Positions 17,218-25,613 are shown, numbered from the stretch's first letter. The stretch: 64,000 nucleotides of DNA from Eubacteriales bacterium (GCA_030536575.1 JAUNPS010000008.1:60078-124077); one strand, 5' to 3'. Notes: generated from the sequence alone by a model not told the origin. Made by a program: numbers and translations.

Positions 17218-19209
17218 TTACGACCGCCATCCGGCGAAAAAGCCCTCGTGGACGGCCTCGTTGATCCGCCGGGGCGAAAGGCAGTCGCCCGCCATGCTCA
17301 CGTCATAGCCCAGCTCCAGGAAGGATTCCGCCAGCTTCCGGCGCGGGCGCATTCCCACCGCGCAGACCACATGGTCGGCCGGGATCACCATGCCGTCGCC
17401 CTTTTCATTCTCCGCCTCCACTCCTTCCGGCGTCACGCCCCGGAAAGACGTCTTCAGCAGGCAATGCACGTTCGGATTTTCCCGCATACAGATGTCCAGC
17501 GCGCCCCGGTACAGCAGATTTCCGGCAGCGGCCATTTTGTCCGTCTGCTCGATGATCGTGACCTCCCGTCCCGTCTTTGCCAGCGAAAGGGCCAGCTCGC
17601 AGCCCGAAGGCCCTGCGCCGATGATCACAACGCGTTTTCCAAGCGTTCCTTCCTTCTGATGCGCTTCCACAATATCCATCACATTGCCCGCATCCATTCC
17701 CGGAAGCCGCAGCATCACCGGCTCGGAGCCTACCGCTACGATAATTTTGTCCGCGTGCAGCGCTTCCACCATTTCCGGCGTCGCCTCGCATCCCAGACGC
17801 AGATCAATGTCCCTGTTTTTCACGCAATGAATCAGATGATCCTTAAAATTGCGCATATCGATCTTCATCTCATCCCGATTCGAAATCTTCAGCAGCCCGC
17901 CAAGCTCCTGTTCTTTTTCAAATAAAGTCACCTGATGGCCTTTCTCCGCCGCCGCGATGGCTGCCTGCATTCCGGCCGGGCCGCCGCCGATAACAACCAC
18001 ATGGCGTTTCCCTTTTGGAAGAAATGCTTCCTCGGTTTTTAGACGCAGCGCCCGTCCGCTTCTGGGATTTACCGCGCAGCCCTGGCTGATGCCGTCCGTC
18101 GCTACGCCATAGCAGGAACAGCAGCGCAGACAAGTGGCGATTTCTTTGCTTTTGCCTGCCCGCGCTTTATTCGGCCAGTCCGGATCGGCGATAAACGCTC
18201 TCCCGAAGGCCACCGCGTCGGCCTTTTGGTTTTTCAAAATTTCTTCCGCTTCCTCCGGCGTCGTGATTCCGCCCACCGTAACCACCGGAATGTGCAGCGC
18301 TTTCTTCGCAAGTTCGGCATATTTCACATTGATCTGATGGGGCAGAAGGCTTGGCGACTCGATATACGCCGTCTGCTCCACGAACTTATCCAGCCCGGAA
18401 GAAATGTGTACCATGTCAATCTGGTCTTCCGCCCGCCGGATAAATTCGACGACCTCTTCCGGCTTCAGGCCGCCGTCTACGTATTCTTCCGCGCCGATGC
18501 GCATATCCAGCGGATAATCCTTTCCCACGGCTTCCCGCACGGCCTTCACGACCCGCATCGGGAAACGAATCCGGTTTTCGAAGCTTCCGCCGTATTCGTC
18601 CGTCCGGTGGTTGAAAAACGGCGACAAAAACTCGGCCATCAGCCAGCCGTGGGCGAAATGCAGCATGACCATATCCGCGCCCATTTTCTTCGCGGTCAAT
18701 GCGCTGTGTGCATATTGCCTGCAAATGCGCTTCATTCCGGCTTCGTCCAGGCCTTCGATCATTCTGCCGTCCATGATCTGGTTGTTTTCAATGCCTTCCA
18801 GGCCCTGATAGCTTCCGATTCTGGGAATCGTGTCCGGCCCCACCGGATTGCCGTTTCGGCCCCGCATGTCCGCCCACATTCCACAATGCAGAAGCTGTAT
18901 GGATACTTTTGCGCCGTACTGGTGGATGATGCTGATTTCTTCGTTGTAGAGCGGCCTTTTGTGGCCGTCCAGGCTGCTGCCCTCGAAATAGATCAGAGAT
19001 TCTTCGTCGTTTACCGCGCAGCTTCCCAAGATGACCAGGCCCGCGCCGCCTCTGGCTTTGGCTGCGATCAGCTCCAGTTCGTCCGCCGGGGAGGGTTCCA
19101 GCCCGTATTTTGTGATCGGCGCTGCGATAATCCGGTTGCGCAAGGTCAGATTTCCCACTTTCAGAGGGGAAAACAGCAGCGGGTAAGGTTGTTCTTCTTT
19201 TCTGTACAT
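17218..19209 (-). CDS. Old-Yellow-Enzyme family NAD(P)H:flavin oxidoreductase (2,4-dienoyl-CoA reductase/BaiCD-like)
   Basis: A 663-residue three-part ene-reductase. Residues 1-350 form the FMN TIM barrel (LFSPLKVGNLTLRNRIIAAP at the start; FLSPFFNHRTDEYGGSFENR in the middle). Cys360, Cys363, Cys366 and Cys378 form a C-x2-C-x2-C-x11-C site for a [4Fe-4S] cluster. Residues about 395-663 hold two nucleotide-binding folds (VVVIGGGPAGMQAAIAA and VVIIGAGPSGCELALSLA) for FAD and NAD(P)H. Relatives reduce activated C=C bonds in enoyl-CoA, bile-acid intermediates, enoates or flavonoids. The start at 19209 follows AAAGGAGGAAG; the longer frame to 19422 has no support. Its position between the sensor pair and the sugar importer suggests it reduces the imported aglycone; the substrate cannot be read from sequence. 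Confidence 0.88.
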   Translation of the reverse strand: MYRKEEQPYPLLFSPLKVGNLTLRNRIIAAPITKYGLEPSPADELELIAAKARGGAGLVILGSCAVNDEESLIYFEGSSLDGHKRPLYNEEISIIHQYGAKVSIQLLHCGMWADMRGRNGNPVGPDTIPRIGSYQGLEGIENNQIMDGRMIEGLDEAGMKRICRQYAHSALTAKKMGADMVMLHFAHGWLMAEFLSPFFNHRTDEYGGSFENRIRFPMRVVKAVREAVGKDYPLDMRIGAEEYVDGGLKPEEVVEFIRRAEDQIDMVHISSGLDKFVEQTAYIESPSLLPHQINVKYAELAKKALHIPVVTVGGITTPEEAEEILKNQKADAVAFGRAFIADPDWPNKARAGKSKEIATCLRCCSCYGVATDGISQGCAVNPRSGRALRLKTEEAFLPKGKRHVVVIGGGPAGMQAAIAAAEKGHQVTLFEKEQELGGLLKISNRDEMKIDMRNFKDHLIHCVKNRDIDLRLGCEATPEMVEALHADKIIVAVGSEPVMLRLPGMDAGNVMDIVEAHQKEGTLGKRVVIIGAGPSGCELALSLAKTGREVTIIEQTDKMAAAGNLLYRGALDICMRENPNVHCLLKTSFRGVTPEGVEAENEKGDGMVIPADHVVCAVGMRPRRKLAESFLELGYDVSMAGDCLSPRRINEAVHEGFFAGWRS

Positions 19210-19285
19210 TCGTTCTTCCTCCTTTTTGCCTTTATGATAACAGACCCGGCCGGACACCGACATTGCCAAACCCGACTCGCCTTTA

Positions 19286-19344
19286 TAAAAAAACGACCTT
19301 GCGCCGGAAGAATGGTTTTCACTTTCCCGACACAAAGTCGTTTT
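19286..19344 (-). terminator. Terminator after the YesN-type regulator
   Basis: On the minus strand AAACGACTTTG just after the regulator's stop pairs with CAAGGTCGTTT about 30 nt on, followed by TTTTTTT. It separates the regulator from the reductase gene. The arms contain the same GTCGT core found in the repeats upstream of the sugar-binding protein, so the site might also bind the regulator. Confidence 0.6.
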
Positions 19345-19345
19345 T

Positions 19346-20140
19346 CTATAATTCGTGTTTTCCTTTTTCTTTTTGATACTGAGAAGGCGTACAGCCGTAA
19401 TATCGTTTAAAGGAAGAGGCAAAATAGGGATAATTATTGTAGCCCACTTTCTCCGCCACCAGATTCACCGAATTTTTCTCATCTTCCAACAAAATCCCCG
19501 CCAGCTTCATCCGTTCCTGAATCAGATATTGGCTGATGGAAATCCCGTGGGCCTTCTTAAATACCCGGTTCAGATAATCTTTATTCAGATGCAGTTTATC
19601 TGCAATGTCTGTCACCAGCAAGTCACTGTCCTTCAAGTGCGCCAGGATATAGCTCTCCACCTGCTCCACAATCTCTCCGGGACTCCAGTTCCGCCGTTCC
19701 GTCTCCGTCGTCTCCTCCTCTTTCTCCCCGGAAAAGTAGCGTGCCTGCTCCTTCACCCGCCGCGTCTCATTTAACTCCTCGCAGACCTTTTTCAGCTTTT
19801 CTTCGATCAGTTCGTAGGGCGCGGGCTTCAGGATATAGTCCTTACAGCCGAGCCGAATGGCTTCCTGGGCGAACTCGAAACTGGCATGGCAGGTCAGGAA
19901 AATGCAGGGCATTTCCCGGTTGCTCTTACGGACCACCTCCAGAAGTTCCAGGCCGTTAAAGCCCGGCATTTCAATATCGCACAGCATGATATCCACCTGC
20001 TGGACGTTCAGGATCTGCAAGGCTTTCTGGGCACTGTAGGCCGTCCAGATCGTCCCGTCAATTCCGCATTCCTTCCATCGGACACCGTTCAGCATCCCTT
20101 TCATCGCAACGACTTCATCATCCACAATCAGTAAATTCAT
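19346..20140 (-). CDS. Two-component response regulator, YesN type (receiver plus AraC)
   Basis: A 264-residue regulator. The receiver has the acidic pair Asp7-Asp8 (VDDE), phosphoacceptor Asp55 in MLCDIEMPG, and Lys in DYILKPAPYE. After a linker (about 125-160) comes an AraC double HTH (LLVTDIADKLHLNKDYLNRVF and SVNLVAEKVGYNNYPYFASSF), ending in TPSQYQKEKGK. The start at 20140 overlaps the kinase stop by 4 bp. It should be phosphorylated by that kinase and activate the adjacent sugar-uptake genes; the GTCGT repeats upstream of the binding-protein gene are the candidate sites. Confidence 0.92.
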   Translation of the reverse strand: MNLLIVDDEVVAMKGMLNGVRWKECGIDGTIWTAYSAQKALQILNVQQVDIMLCDIEMPGFNGLELLEVVRKSNREMPCIFLTCHASFEFAQEAIRLGCKDYILKPAPYELIEEKLKKVCEELNETRRVKEQARYFSGEKEEETTETERRNWSPGEIVEQVESYILAHLKDSDLLVTDIADKLHLNKDYLNRVFKKAHGISISQYLIQERMKLAGILLEDEKNSVNLVAEKVGYNNYPYFASSFKRYYGCTPSQYQKEKGKHEL

Positions 20141-21795
20141 CTCTCTTCCCCTTCCCCGACCGGTATCACGATCGTAAAGCACGTCCCTTCGCCAAGCTCT
20201 GACTCCACGGTCAGGCTTCCCTTTTCCCCGTAGAAATACTGGATTCTCCGGTAAGAATTCTCGATTCCCACATGGACTTTCCCGTCTGCCGCGGTGTGGA
20301 AAATCCCGCGGCTCATGTCTTCGGCCATCTGCGCCGGCATGCCCGGCCCGTCGTCCGCGATCATAAAGGTGGCTTCCTGGTCGGAGGTATAGGCCTCGAT
20401 GCGCAGATGGATCTTCTTGTCATAGTTTACAATATGTTTGAAGACATTTTCAACAAAATTATGAATCAGAAGGGGCGGCACCTCCACGTCCAGCACCTCC
20501 GGATCGATCTCATAAACCGCCTCACAGCAGTCCGGATAGCGCATCAGCGCAATTTCCATATATTTCTGAATCAGGTCAAGTTCCCTGGAAAATGGCTGCA
20601 AATCCTTTCCGCTCTGGAAAATGTAGCGGAAATATTCCGACAAATACAGGGCCAGCTTCTGGATGCTCTGGTAGTTTTCAATCTGCGCAAAGCTATAGAG
20701 CAGATTGAACATATTCATCAGGAAATGGGGCCGGATCTGAAGTTGGAGGTTTCGCAGGTTTACGCGCTGGCGTTCCAGTTCTTTCTCATAGTTTTCTATT
20801 TTCAGTTCCTGGATGCGGTCGGCCATGCTGTTAAAGGTTTCGTTCATTTCGGCGAATTCGGCGGCTTCGGCGGTTGTTTCGATGCGGTAGTCCTGTTCGC
20901 CGCTTCGCAGGTGTTCCATTGCGCTTCCGATCTTCTTTAACGGACGGATGAACATCCGGTGAATCAGATAAATCAAAAGCGGAATCAACAAAATGTATAA
21001 AAAAATGAAGCCGATGCAAAGCAGTTGGAAGGCGGTCAGGTTTGTGTAGCCCTCCCGCACCGGGACGCTGACCTGCATCTGGATGTTGGAGTTCCGGCTT
21101 ATGGCGGTTACGGAGAGCATTCCGTCCACTGGCTCCATTTCCTCTTCCGCGGTTCCGAAACGAATATCCAAGTTGGAATACGTGGAACTTTTTTCCAGCG
21201 AATACGCGACCTCGTCCAGCGAAACCATGCTTCCGTAATAGAATCCCTCCTGGACATATGTTTTCAGCACCCAGTCCATTCCGTCGATCTTGACAAGGTT
21301 CCACTTTGTATAGGACAATTTTTCGTCCGTCTCCAGGTATGTACGCAGAGTGGCTTTGCACTGGGTCGTATTTTGGCATTTTGCGTTCTGAAGGCTGTCC
21401 ATTCCGATATAAAATTTCTCGTATCCGATGCTCTGCCAGAACAGGACGTCGGCGAAGGCGCTGTTTTCCGCGATGGTGCTGAAATACTGGGCCAGGGAGG
21501 ATTCGGCGATGACGAGGGCGGCGTCGCGTTCGCCCTGTTCCAGGTAGAGTTTGAATTCTGGTTGGCTGCGGCCGAGGTTGTAGAAAAAGTCGTTCATGGC
21601 CGCGAGGCGGTTGTCGAGCTGCTGGACGGCGAGCTGGGAGATGTTTTCCAGGTAGGAGAGGGTTTGCTGTTTGGCGTTTTGCAGGGAGTAGGCTGTGATG
21701 ATGAGGGAGACGATGTTGAAGGGGAAGATGATCAGGATGAGGGTGATGACCATTTTCCCGGTGATGGTGTTCCATTTGGGGGTTCGTTTTTTCAT
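20137..21795 (-). CDS. Sensor histidine kinase, YesM type
   Basis: A 552-residue membrane kinase. A first membrane segment (residues about 13-35, MVITLILIIFPFNIVSLII) and a second one (about 255-285, LLCIGFIFLYILLIPLLIYL) enclose an extracellular sensor domain of about 220 residues. A HAMP segment follows, then the His_kinase domain with the phosphoacceptor in LQLQIRPHFLMNMFNLLYS, and an HATPase domain with DDGPGMP. This is the YesM/LytS-like class that senses sugars or sugar-binding proteins in Bacillota. It is translationally coupled to the YesN-type regulator. Its ligand is probably the substrate of the locus. Confidence 0.92.
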   Translation of the reverse strand: MKKRTPKWNTITGKMVITLILIIFPFNIVSLIITAYSLQNAKQQTLSYLENISQLAVQQLDNRLAAMNDFFYNLGRSQPEFKLYLEQGERDAALVIAESSLAQYFSTIAENSAFADVLFWQSIGYEKFYIGMDSLQNAKCQNTTQCKATLRTYLETDEKLSYTKWNLVKIDGMDWVLKTYVQEGFYYGSMVSLDEVAYSLEKSSTYSNLDIRFGTAEEEMEPVDGMLSVTAISRNSNIQMQVSVPVREGYTNLTAFQLLCIGFIFLYILLIPLLIYLIHRMFIRPLKKIGSAMEHLRSGEQDYRIETTAEAAEFAEMNETFNSMADRIQELKIENYEKELERQRVNLRNLQLQIRPHFLMNMFNLLYSFAQIENYQSIQKLALYLSEYFRYIFQSGKDLQPFSRELDLIQKYMEIALMRYPDCCEAVYEIDPEVLDVEVPPLLIHNFVENVFKHIVNYDKKIHLRIEAYTSDQEATFMIADDGPGMPAQMAEDMSRGIFHTAADGKVHVGIENSYRRIQYFYGEKGSLTVESELGEGTCFTIVIPVGEGEER

Positions 21796-21880
21796 TTTTT
21801 TGATTTCCTATTCTGTCTGGGAGGTTTTTGATTTTCTTATACTATACTGCCAGCGGCTTGGGAAATCAATGATTTCCACG

Positions 21881-21964
21881 AAAAAAAGCACCCTCTCCGA
21901 AGCTTTAATGCTTCAAAAATGGTACTTTTACGTGGCCTTCAAGGACTCGAATGCTGAAGTCCCC
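21881..21964 (-). repeat. Degenerate copy of tRNA-Lys 3' end and terminator (att remnant)
   Basis: Read on the minus strand, this holds a damaged T-arm and acceptor end (compare 25786-25815), then the same terminator stem with a T-rich end as after the real tRNA gene. GAAGCT, TCAAAAATGGTACTTTTAC and the poly-A/T end are shared blocks. Mismatches in the T-stem make it nonfunctional as a tRNA. It may still terminate transcription of the Uma2 gene, whose stop touches it. Confidence 0.7.
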
Positions 21965-22512
21965 TATAATTCCATCTGGCTGAAGTCGATCTCCAAGTCG
22001 TCATAGATGTGCACTTTGACAGAATCAGAGAAAGTATACCGTTGAGCAAATAGGTTGGATTCAAAAAAGTATACGGTAATGCTTTCGGTTGTTGGGTCGA
22101 CAATCCAGTATTCGCGGACTCCTGCTGCATTGTATTCGGAGAGTTTTGTAACATAATCATGGCCGGGATTGCTTGGTGAAACTATTTCAATAATCCAGTC
22201 AGGAGCGCCATGACAGCCCTTGTCATCCAACTTGCTTCTGTCGCATACTATAGATATGTCTGGCTCTACATAATTTGTTTCGTCATTATTTAGTAGGAAT
22301 ACGGCGAATGGAGCAGAATAGATTTTACACGTCCCCGCTTTTTGACGGATATAATCTTTAATTATATAATGCAATTCACCGCTAATTTCCTGATGAATCC
22401 TACTCGGAGGAGCCATGTAGTAAATCTGCCCATCGATTAATTCAGCTCTGGTGCCTTCCGGAAGAGCGTAAATATCATCAATCGTATAAATCTTTTCTTG
22501 TGCGAATGCCAT
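21964..22512 (-). CDS. Uma2-family putative restriction endonuclease-fold protein
   Basis: A 182-residue protein of the Uma2 (DUF820) family, a PD-(D/E)XK nuclease fold widespread in cyanobacteria and Bacillota, often near mobile DNA. Visible pattern: YTIDDIYALPEGTRAELIDGQ at the start, YYMAPPSRIHQEISGEL, the conserved VEPDISIVCDRSKLDDKGCHG around residues 95-115, GAPDWIIEIVSPSNPGHDY with the catalytic Glu, and KLSEYNAAGVREYWIVDP near the end. Full length for the family. Lies inside the tRNA-flanked element. Cellular role unknown. Confidence 0.88.
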   Translation of the reverse strand: MAFAQEKIYTIDDIYALPEGTRAELIDGQIYYMAPPSRIHQEISGELHYIIKDYIRQKAGTCKIYSAPFAVFLLNNDETNYVEPDISIVCDRSKLDDKGCHGAPDWIIEIVSPSNPGHDYVTKLSEYNAAGVREYWIVDPTTESITVYFFESNLFAQRYTFSDSVKVHIYDDLEIDFSQMEL

Positions 22513-22609
22513 AGATACACATCCTTTCTTTAACTGTAGTGTGTTAAATATTAAGGTTTAAAATTCGAGTCAGTTTAAAAATGAATCAGCTTATAAGGGT
22601 ATACAGAAA

Positions 22610-22822
22610 TCACTCTTTGGTTTCCGTTTTAACCTGCCCCCGGTCATGTTCCATACGTTGGTCAATTGCCTTTTTAATGTAACCATTGACGGATTCACCT
22701 GCATGTTCAGCCGCGGTCTTGATTTCTTCGTACTTCTCTTTTTGTACATCCAATGGGATACGCTCTAACTTCTCCTTTGTATATTCAATATCATATTTAG
22801 CTTTATTTTCTTTAGCCTGCAT
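22610..22822 (-). CDS. Small ribbon-helix-helix-like protein (possible antitoxin)
   Basis: A 70-residue charged protein. Residues about 18-58 (LERIPLDVQKEKYEEIKTAA, then HAGESVNGYIKKAIDQRME) match the beta-strand plus two-helix pattern of Arc/CopG-type ribbon-helix-helix proteins, common as antitoxins or small plasmid and ICE regulators in this group of bacteria. AAGGGAAG precedes the ATG. No toxin gene is directly adjacent (Uma2 lies 97 bp downstream), so pairing is uncertain. Confidence 0.65.
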   Translation of the reverse strand: MQAKENKAKYDIEYTKEKLERIPLDVQKEKYEEIKTAAEHAGESVNGYIKKAIDQRMEHDRGQVKTETKE

Positions 22823-22974
22823 TTATTTAACTTCCCTTAGTTCGTGCTATTCCCTATGATTCATCAATATTATATCATAAGTCAATAACTATGTGCATAG
22901 TAATATTCAGCAAAAACACTAACCACCGGACATCCAAACAAATAGGGCAACCCGCGAAACCAGGAGGTTTAACA

Positions 22975-23250
22975 ATGAGAAAGCATTCCACACTTTTCAC
23001 AGAGATTAAAGCCTGGATCGGAATCCCACATTATGCATGGGTATGTAAATGCGGCGGGGAACTGCTCATTGCGTCACAGGATACGTCTTTAGCGGTCGGG
23101 CGTCCCTCTAAGGTGGATGATAAAGTTTTCTGTGAGGAATATAAGCGTGTAGAGAGCTGGGAGCTTCGGCCTGGGGAATTTATGAAACACCTGGGGATTA
23201 GTAAAGCAATTTACCATGAATATCGGAAACGGTTAAACCTTAAGGTTTAA
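22975..23250 (+). CDS. Small hypothetical protein, element-borne
   Basis: A 91-residue protein starting after a perfect AGGAGG; an in-frame ATG at 22891 lacks an RBS. Features: a short WVCKCGG with two cysteines near residue 25, a basic-acidic middle, and a C-terminus (GEFMKHLGISKAIYHEYRKRL) that resembles a helix-turn-helix. I do not recognise the family. The location inside the tRNA-Lys element and the HTH-like end suggest a small DNA-binding protein. A perfect GTGCAAAATTTTGCAC palindrome follows the stop. Confidence 0.5.
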   Translation: MRKHSTLFTEIKAWIGIPHYAWVCKCGGELLIASQDTSLAVGRPSKVDDKVFCEEYKRVESWELRPGEFMKHLGISKAIYHEYRKRLNLKV

Positions 23251-23256
23251 AATTAC

Positions 23257-23280
23257 GGCCGTGCAAAATTTTGCACAGCC
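23257..23280. repeat. 24-bp palindrome with GTGCAAAATTTTGCAC core
   Basis: The core is a perfect 16-bp palindrome flanked by GGCC and AGCC, directly after the stop of the small hypothetical gene. There is no T-run, so it is not a convincing terminator; it could be an operator or a replication/transfer-related site of the former element. Confidence 0.5.
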
Positions 23281-23370
23281 ATACCGATACCAAGAGCAGC
23301 TGGCCAAAATTTCCACATCTGCTCGAACCTGGGAAGCACATGATTTTATTATGGGGAGATATCCGTCCGT

Positions 23371-23547
23371 GACGCCGAGCATCAACTGAACCTGGAAATC
23401 TCAGAGAACACTCAAAGGATGAATTTTAATCGCGAGGAACGTGTAGAATTTATGCGGCAATTAGAACAGATCGAAGCAATAAAGGCTAAGGAACGGATGC
23501 TTGCTGGCGTTCATACTGACCCTAAGGAAAATTTTCCACATCGGTAA
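23371..23547 (+). pseudogene. ParB-like nuclease-domain protein, C-terminal fragment
   Basis: An open frame of 58 codons without a start: it reads LNLEISENTQR, then NREERVEFMRQLEQIEAIKA and KERMLAGVHTDPKENFPH before TAA. The LxxEISENxxR and ERVEFMRQLEQ pattern is the helical middle of ParB/Sulfiredoxin-like proteins carried on conjugative elements. The N-terminal nuclease/CTPase part is gone and the sequence just upstream (23281-23370) does not continue the frame. I take it as a remnant of the element's partition or transfer gene. Confidence 0.55.
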
Positions 23548-23555
23548 CAAAAGAT

Positions 23556-23589
23556 AAGACCGGGAACCTGCTTCCAGATTCTCGGTCTT
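23556..23589. terminator. Hairpin between ParB remnant and Rpn 3' fragment
   Basis: AAGACCGGGAA pairs with TTCTCGGTCTT over a 12-nt loop (one G-T pair). T-rich tails are short on both sides, so it is a weak, possibly bidirectional terminator for the two convergent fragments. Confidence 0.5.
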
Positions 23590-23605
23590 TAATCAATGCT
23601 TTATG

Positions 23606-23761
23606 CTATGCCGTTTTTTCTTTGTCCAATGCCTTTACTTCATCGAGAGAAAGACCAGAAATAGCGGAGATTTCATCCAACGCATATTTTCCGGCTTTTA
23701 GCATTCTTTCAGCAACTTCTCTCAGAGATTCTTTTCTCATATCTTCCATAGCTTTGCACAT
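23606..23761 (-). pseudogene. Rpn/PD-(D/E)XK transposase-family nuclease, detached C-terminal piece (51 codons)
   Basis: The minus strand reads MCKAMEDMRKESLREVAERM, then LKAGKYALDEISAISGLSLD and a short tail. This is the usual C-terminus of Lachnospiraceae Rpn-type nucleases (a MCKxMEDMR start of a charged helix followed by an HTH-like GKYALEEI-SGLS segment). The 5' part of such a gene ends about 260 bp upstream at an equivalent MCK. The piece now has its own AAAGGAG five bases before its ATG, so it could be translated on its own. Either it is dead DNA or it makes a small protein like the internal RpnS products described in Rpn systems. Confidence 0.6.
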
Positions 23762-24030
23762 ACTAACTCCTTTCATATCCCAACCTTTTAGAACAGATGT
23801 ATTAAAAATCAGATTTTACAAGCAATATAGTTTAGATTTTATTTTGACCGTTACTCTCGAAAATAATGAACCAACGGCACAAAACAAGATTCTCCAACCT
23901 ATTTTTCACAATTAAATACATTTGAAATGCGGTATTAAAAAAATTAAAATCCAAACTTTCAATCGAGAAAAATACTTAAATGCTATGTTTTCTTAATGAA
24001 AAGTTTGGATATGAAAGGAGTTAGTATGTG
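23757..24030. repeat. Segment with perfect 24-bp inverted ends splitting an Rpn gene
   Basis: The left arm (23757-23780) and right arm (24007-24030) are exact reverse complements over 24 bp (CACATACTAACTCC... inward). Between them lie about 226 bp of AT-rich DNA without a gene, itself holding an ATCCAAACTTT/AAAGTTTGGAT pair. The right arm runs into a 40-bp near-palindrome (24026-24065, 18 of 20 pairs) centred in AAACGTTT. The two halves of the Rpn gene flank it. It may be a MITE-like insertion or the scar of an inversion. Confidence 0.65.
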
Positions 24031-24710
24031 TACTGAAATCCAAACGTTTGGATTTCCTTACACATGACTGCGATCCCCTCCTTACTTTCTTTGAAAAATC
24101 TTACCCTGTCAGCCAATACATCATAGTACATATCCGATGGACTCGTACAGGAAAAGTCATGCATGAGTTTCCCTATCGGCGTTTCATCCCGATACGCGCC
24201 ATTTACATACAGGATATGTGAACCATCGTCAAACCTTTCACCTGTATCTAAGAAGCAACGTTCAATCTGGTATAAAGGTTTTCCTTTTTTCATCACATCA
24301 TTCTCGGTGATGAAAATAACAAAGGCTTCCGGGAGCGTATCAAAATCTTCGCCTTTTTCTAAAAGATTCGCGTCCAGCATGCTACAGTTGTAGCGGGCGC
24401 GTCTTCTTCCTGCTCCTTTGTCCGCACGTTGGATTTCCACATTTATTTTACGCCCGGTGCTGTCCGTGGCCAGTATGTCCAGCTTTACGGAACGGTTCAG
24501 GAGATTTTCCACAAAGACTTGCGTGCGTACATCCACCACTTTTAAATCCGGTTTGTCCAGTACAATCCGCAATACCAGTTCAATGCACTCGGTATTTCCC
24601 TCAAAACATTTCGTCAGGAAATCATCATCAAGCAGACGAAAATTTTTAAGGCGCTGCAAGTCTTCCTGATGTTTCCGGTCTATTGTATCCGTTACTGTCA
24701 AAATTCCCAC
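24021..24710 (-). pseudogene. Rpn/PD-(D/E)XK nuclease transposase-family protein, interrupted 5' part
   Basis: 229 codons from a GTG start. It has the family's opening (KNFRLLDDDFLTKCFEGNTE), the PD-(D/E)XK core SVKLDILATDSTGRKINVEIQ with Asp and the Glu-x-Gln pair near residues 75-92, the RRARYNCSMLDA segment and YVNGAYRDETPIGKLMHDF. The natural frame ends in EGIAVMCKE; after that the codons read into the palindrome and the inverted repeat, adding a foreign tail and a stop. The missing C-terminus is found at 23606-23761. The nuclease core itself looks intact, so a truncated but active protein is possible. Confidence 0.8.
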
Positions 24711-24876
24711 CCGCTTTCTTTTTGATTTCTATATCTTCATACTATCACAAAGTGTAGGGAATTACAAGGTGAAAAGAATATTTTTGCATAAATAATTTTA
24801 ATAAGAGTATATGTAAGGAATGGTGTGTGGAACCAATTGAAAGATATTGGCACAAAAAGGATTTTACCCCAATTGA

Positions 24877-25613
24877 ATAATTGCCAAATCATCACAGGAC
24901 GACTTGTATAAAGCACTTGCAGATTATTATGAAAGCCGGGATGAAACAAAACAAAAAGAAGCTGTCACTTTAAGGACACTCTACCCACGTTGGCTTGAAT
25001 ACAAAAAGCTGCACACCAATGCGGAAACTTATATCTTCCGCATAGAATCAGACTGGAAAAAATATTATCTGGACAATCCAATCATTGATATTCCTTTGAA
25101 AAAGCTGAATAAACTCACATTGGATGAATTTGTCCATAAACTAATCAAAGATAATAGCATGTCCAAAAAGCAGTATTTCAATGTCACCGTTATCATCCGG
25201 CAGGCTTTGCTCTATGCCGTCAATCTGGGCATCTTGAAATCCAGCCCCATGGCCGCTGTCAGGGTTGATAGCAAACGCACGTTCCTTTAACGGATATGTC
25301 TATGACAATCATCGAAACGGCCCGGTTCAAACAAAAAGAATTGAATGTGTCCTCAAATGATTACATTTTTTCCACCACCCCGGAGCCACTCCCGGAACAT
25401 GCCATAGCATACCTGTACACAAAGTATTGCGGCTCACACAAAGCCCGCAAGACTTTTATCTCCGCCTTAATCGACGCCAATCTCAACCTGAATACCATCC
25501 GGAAAATCGTCGGCCACGCGGACGAACGAACCACCCTTGCCAACTACTGTTTCGACCGACATTCAGAAGACGAAAAACGCCTGACCATCGAACGCGCATT
25601 GATGATCTCGTAG
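24877..25613 (+). pseudogene. Tyrosine recombinase (element integrase), internally deleted
   Basis: Two adjoining frames. The first (24877-25290) is the N-terminal SAM-like DNA-binding domain (TLYPRWLEYKKLHTNAETY ... KNFNV-like, ending SSPMAAVRVDSKR); it has no good start codon. The second (in frame from about 25281, PLTDMSMTIIETARFKQKEL) is the end of the catalytic domain with HKARKTFISAL (His-x-x-Arg), GHADERTT and the nucleophile Tyr in TLANYCFD. The central stretch with the first catalytic Arg, roughly 130-150 residues, is missing and the frame shifts at the join. It reads towards the tRNA-Lys gene, as the integrase of this element should. Confidence 0.85.

Noticed and set aside
18226-19410. 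Long plus-strand open frame opposite the Old-Yellow-Enzyme gene
   Set aside because: Antisense shadow of a well-supported gene; no recognisable domain or RBS.
23622-23915. Plus-strand ORF over the Rpn 3' fragment
   Set aside because: It is antisense to a recognisable Rpn C-terminus and runs into the AT-rich inverted-repeat segment; no RBS.
23757-24030. Invertible promoter switch between the 24-bp inverted repeats
   Set aside because: No recombinase gene with an intact active site is adjacent and no promoter pointing out of the segment is clear; kept only as an inverted-repeat segment of unknown origin.
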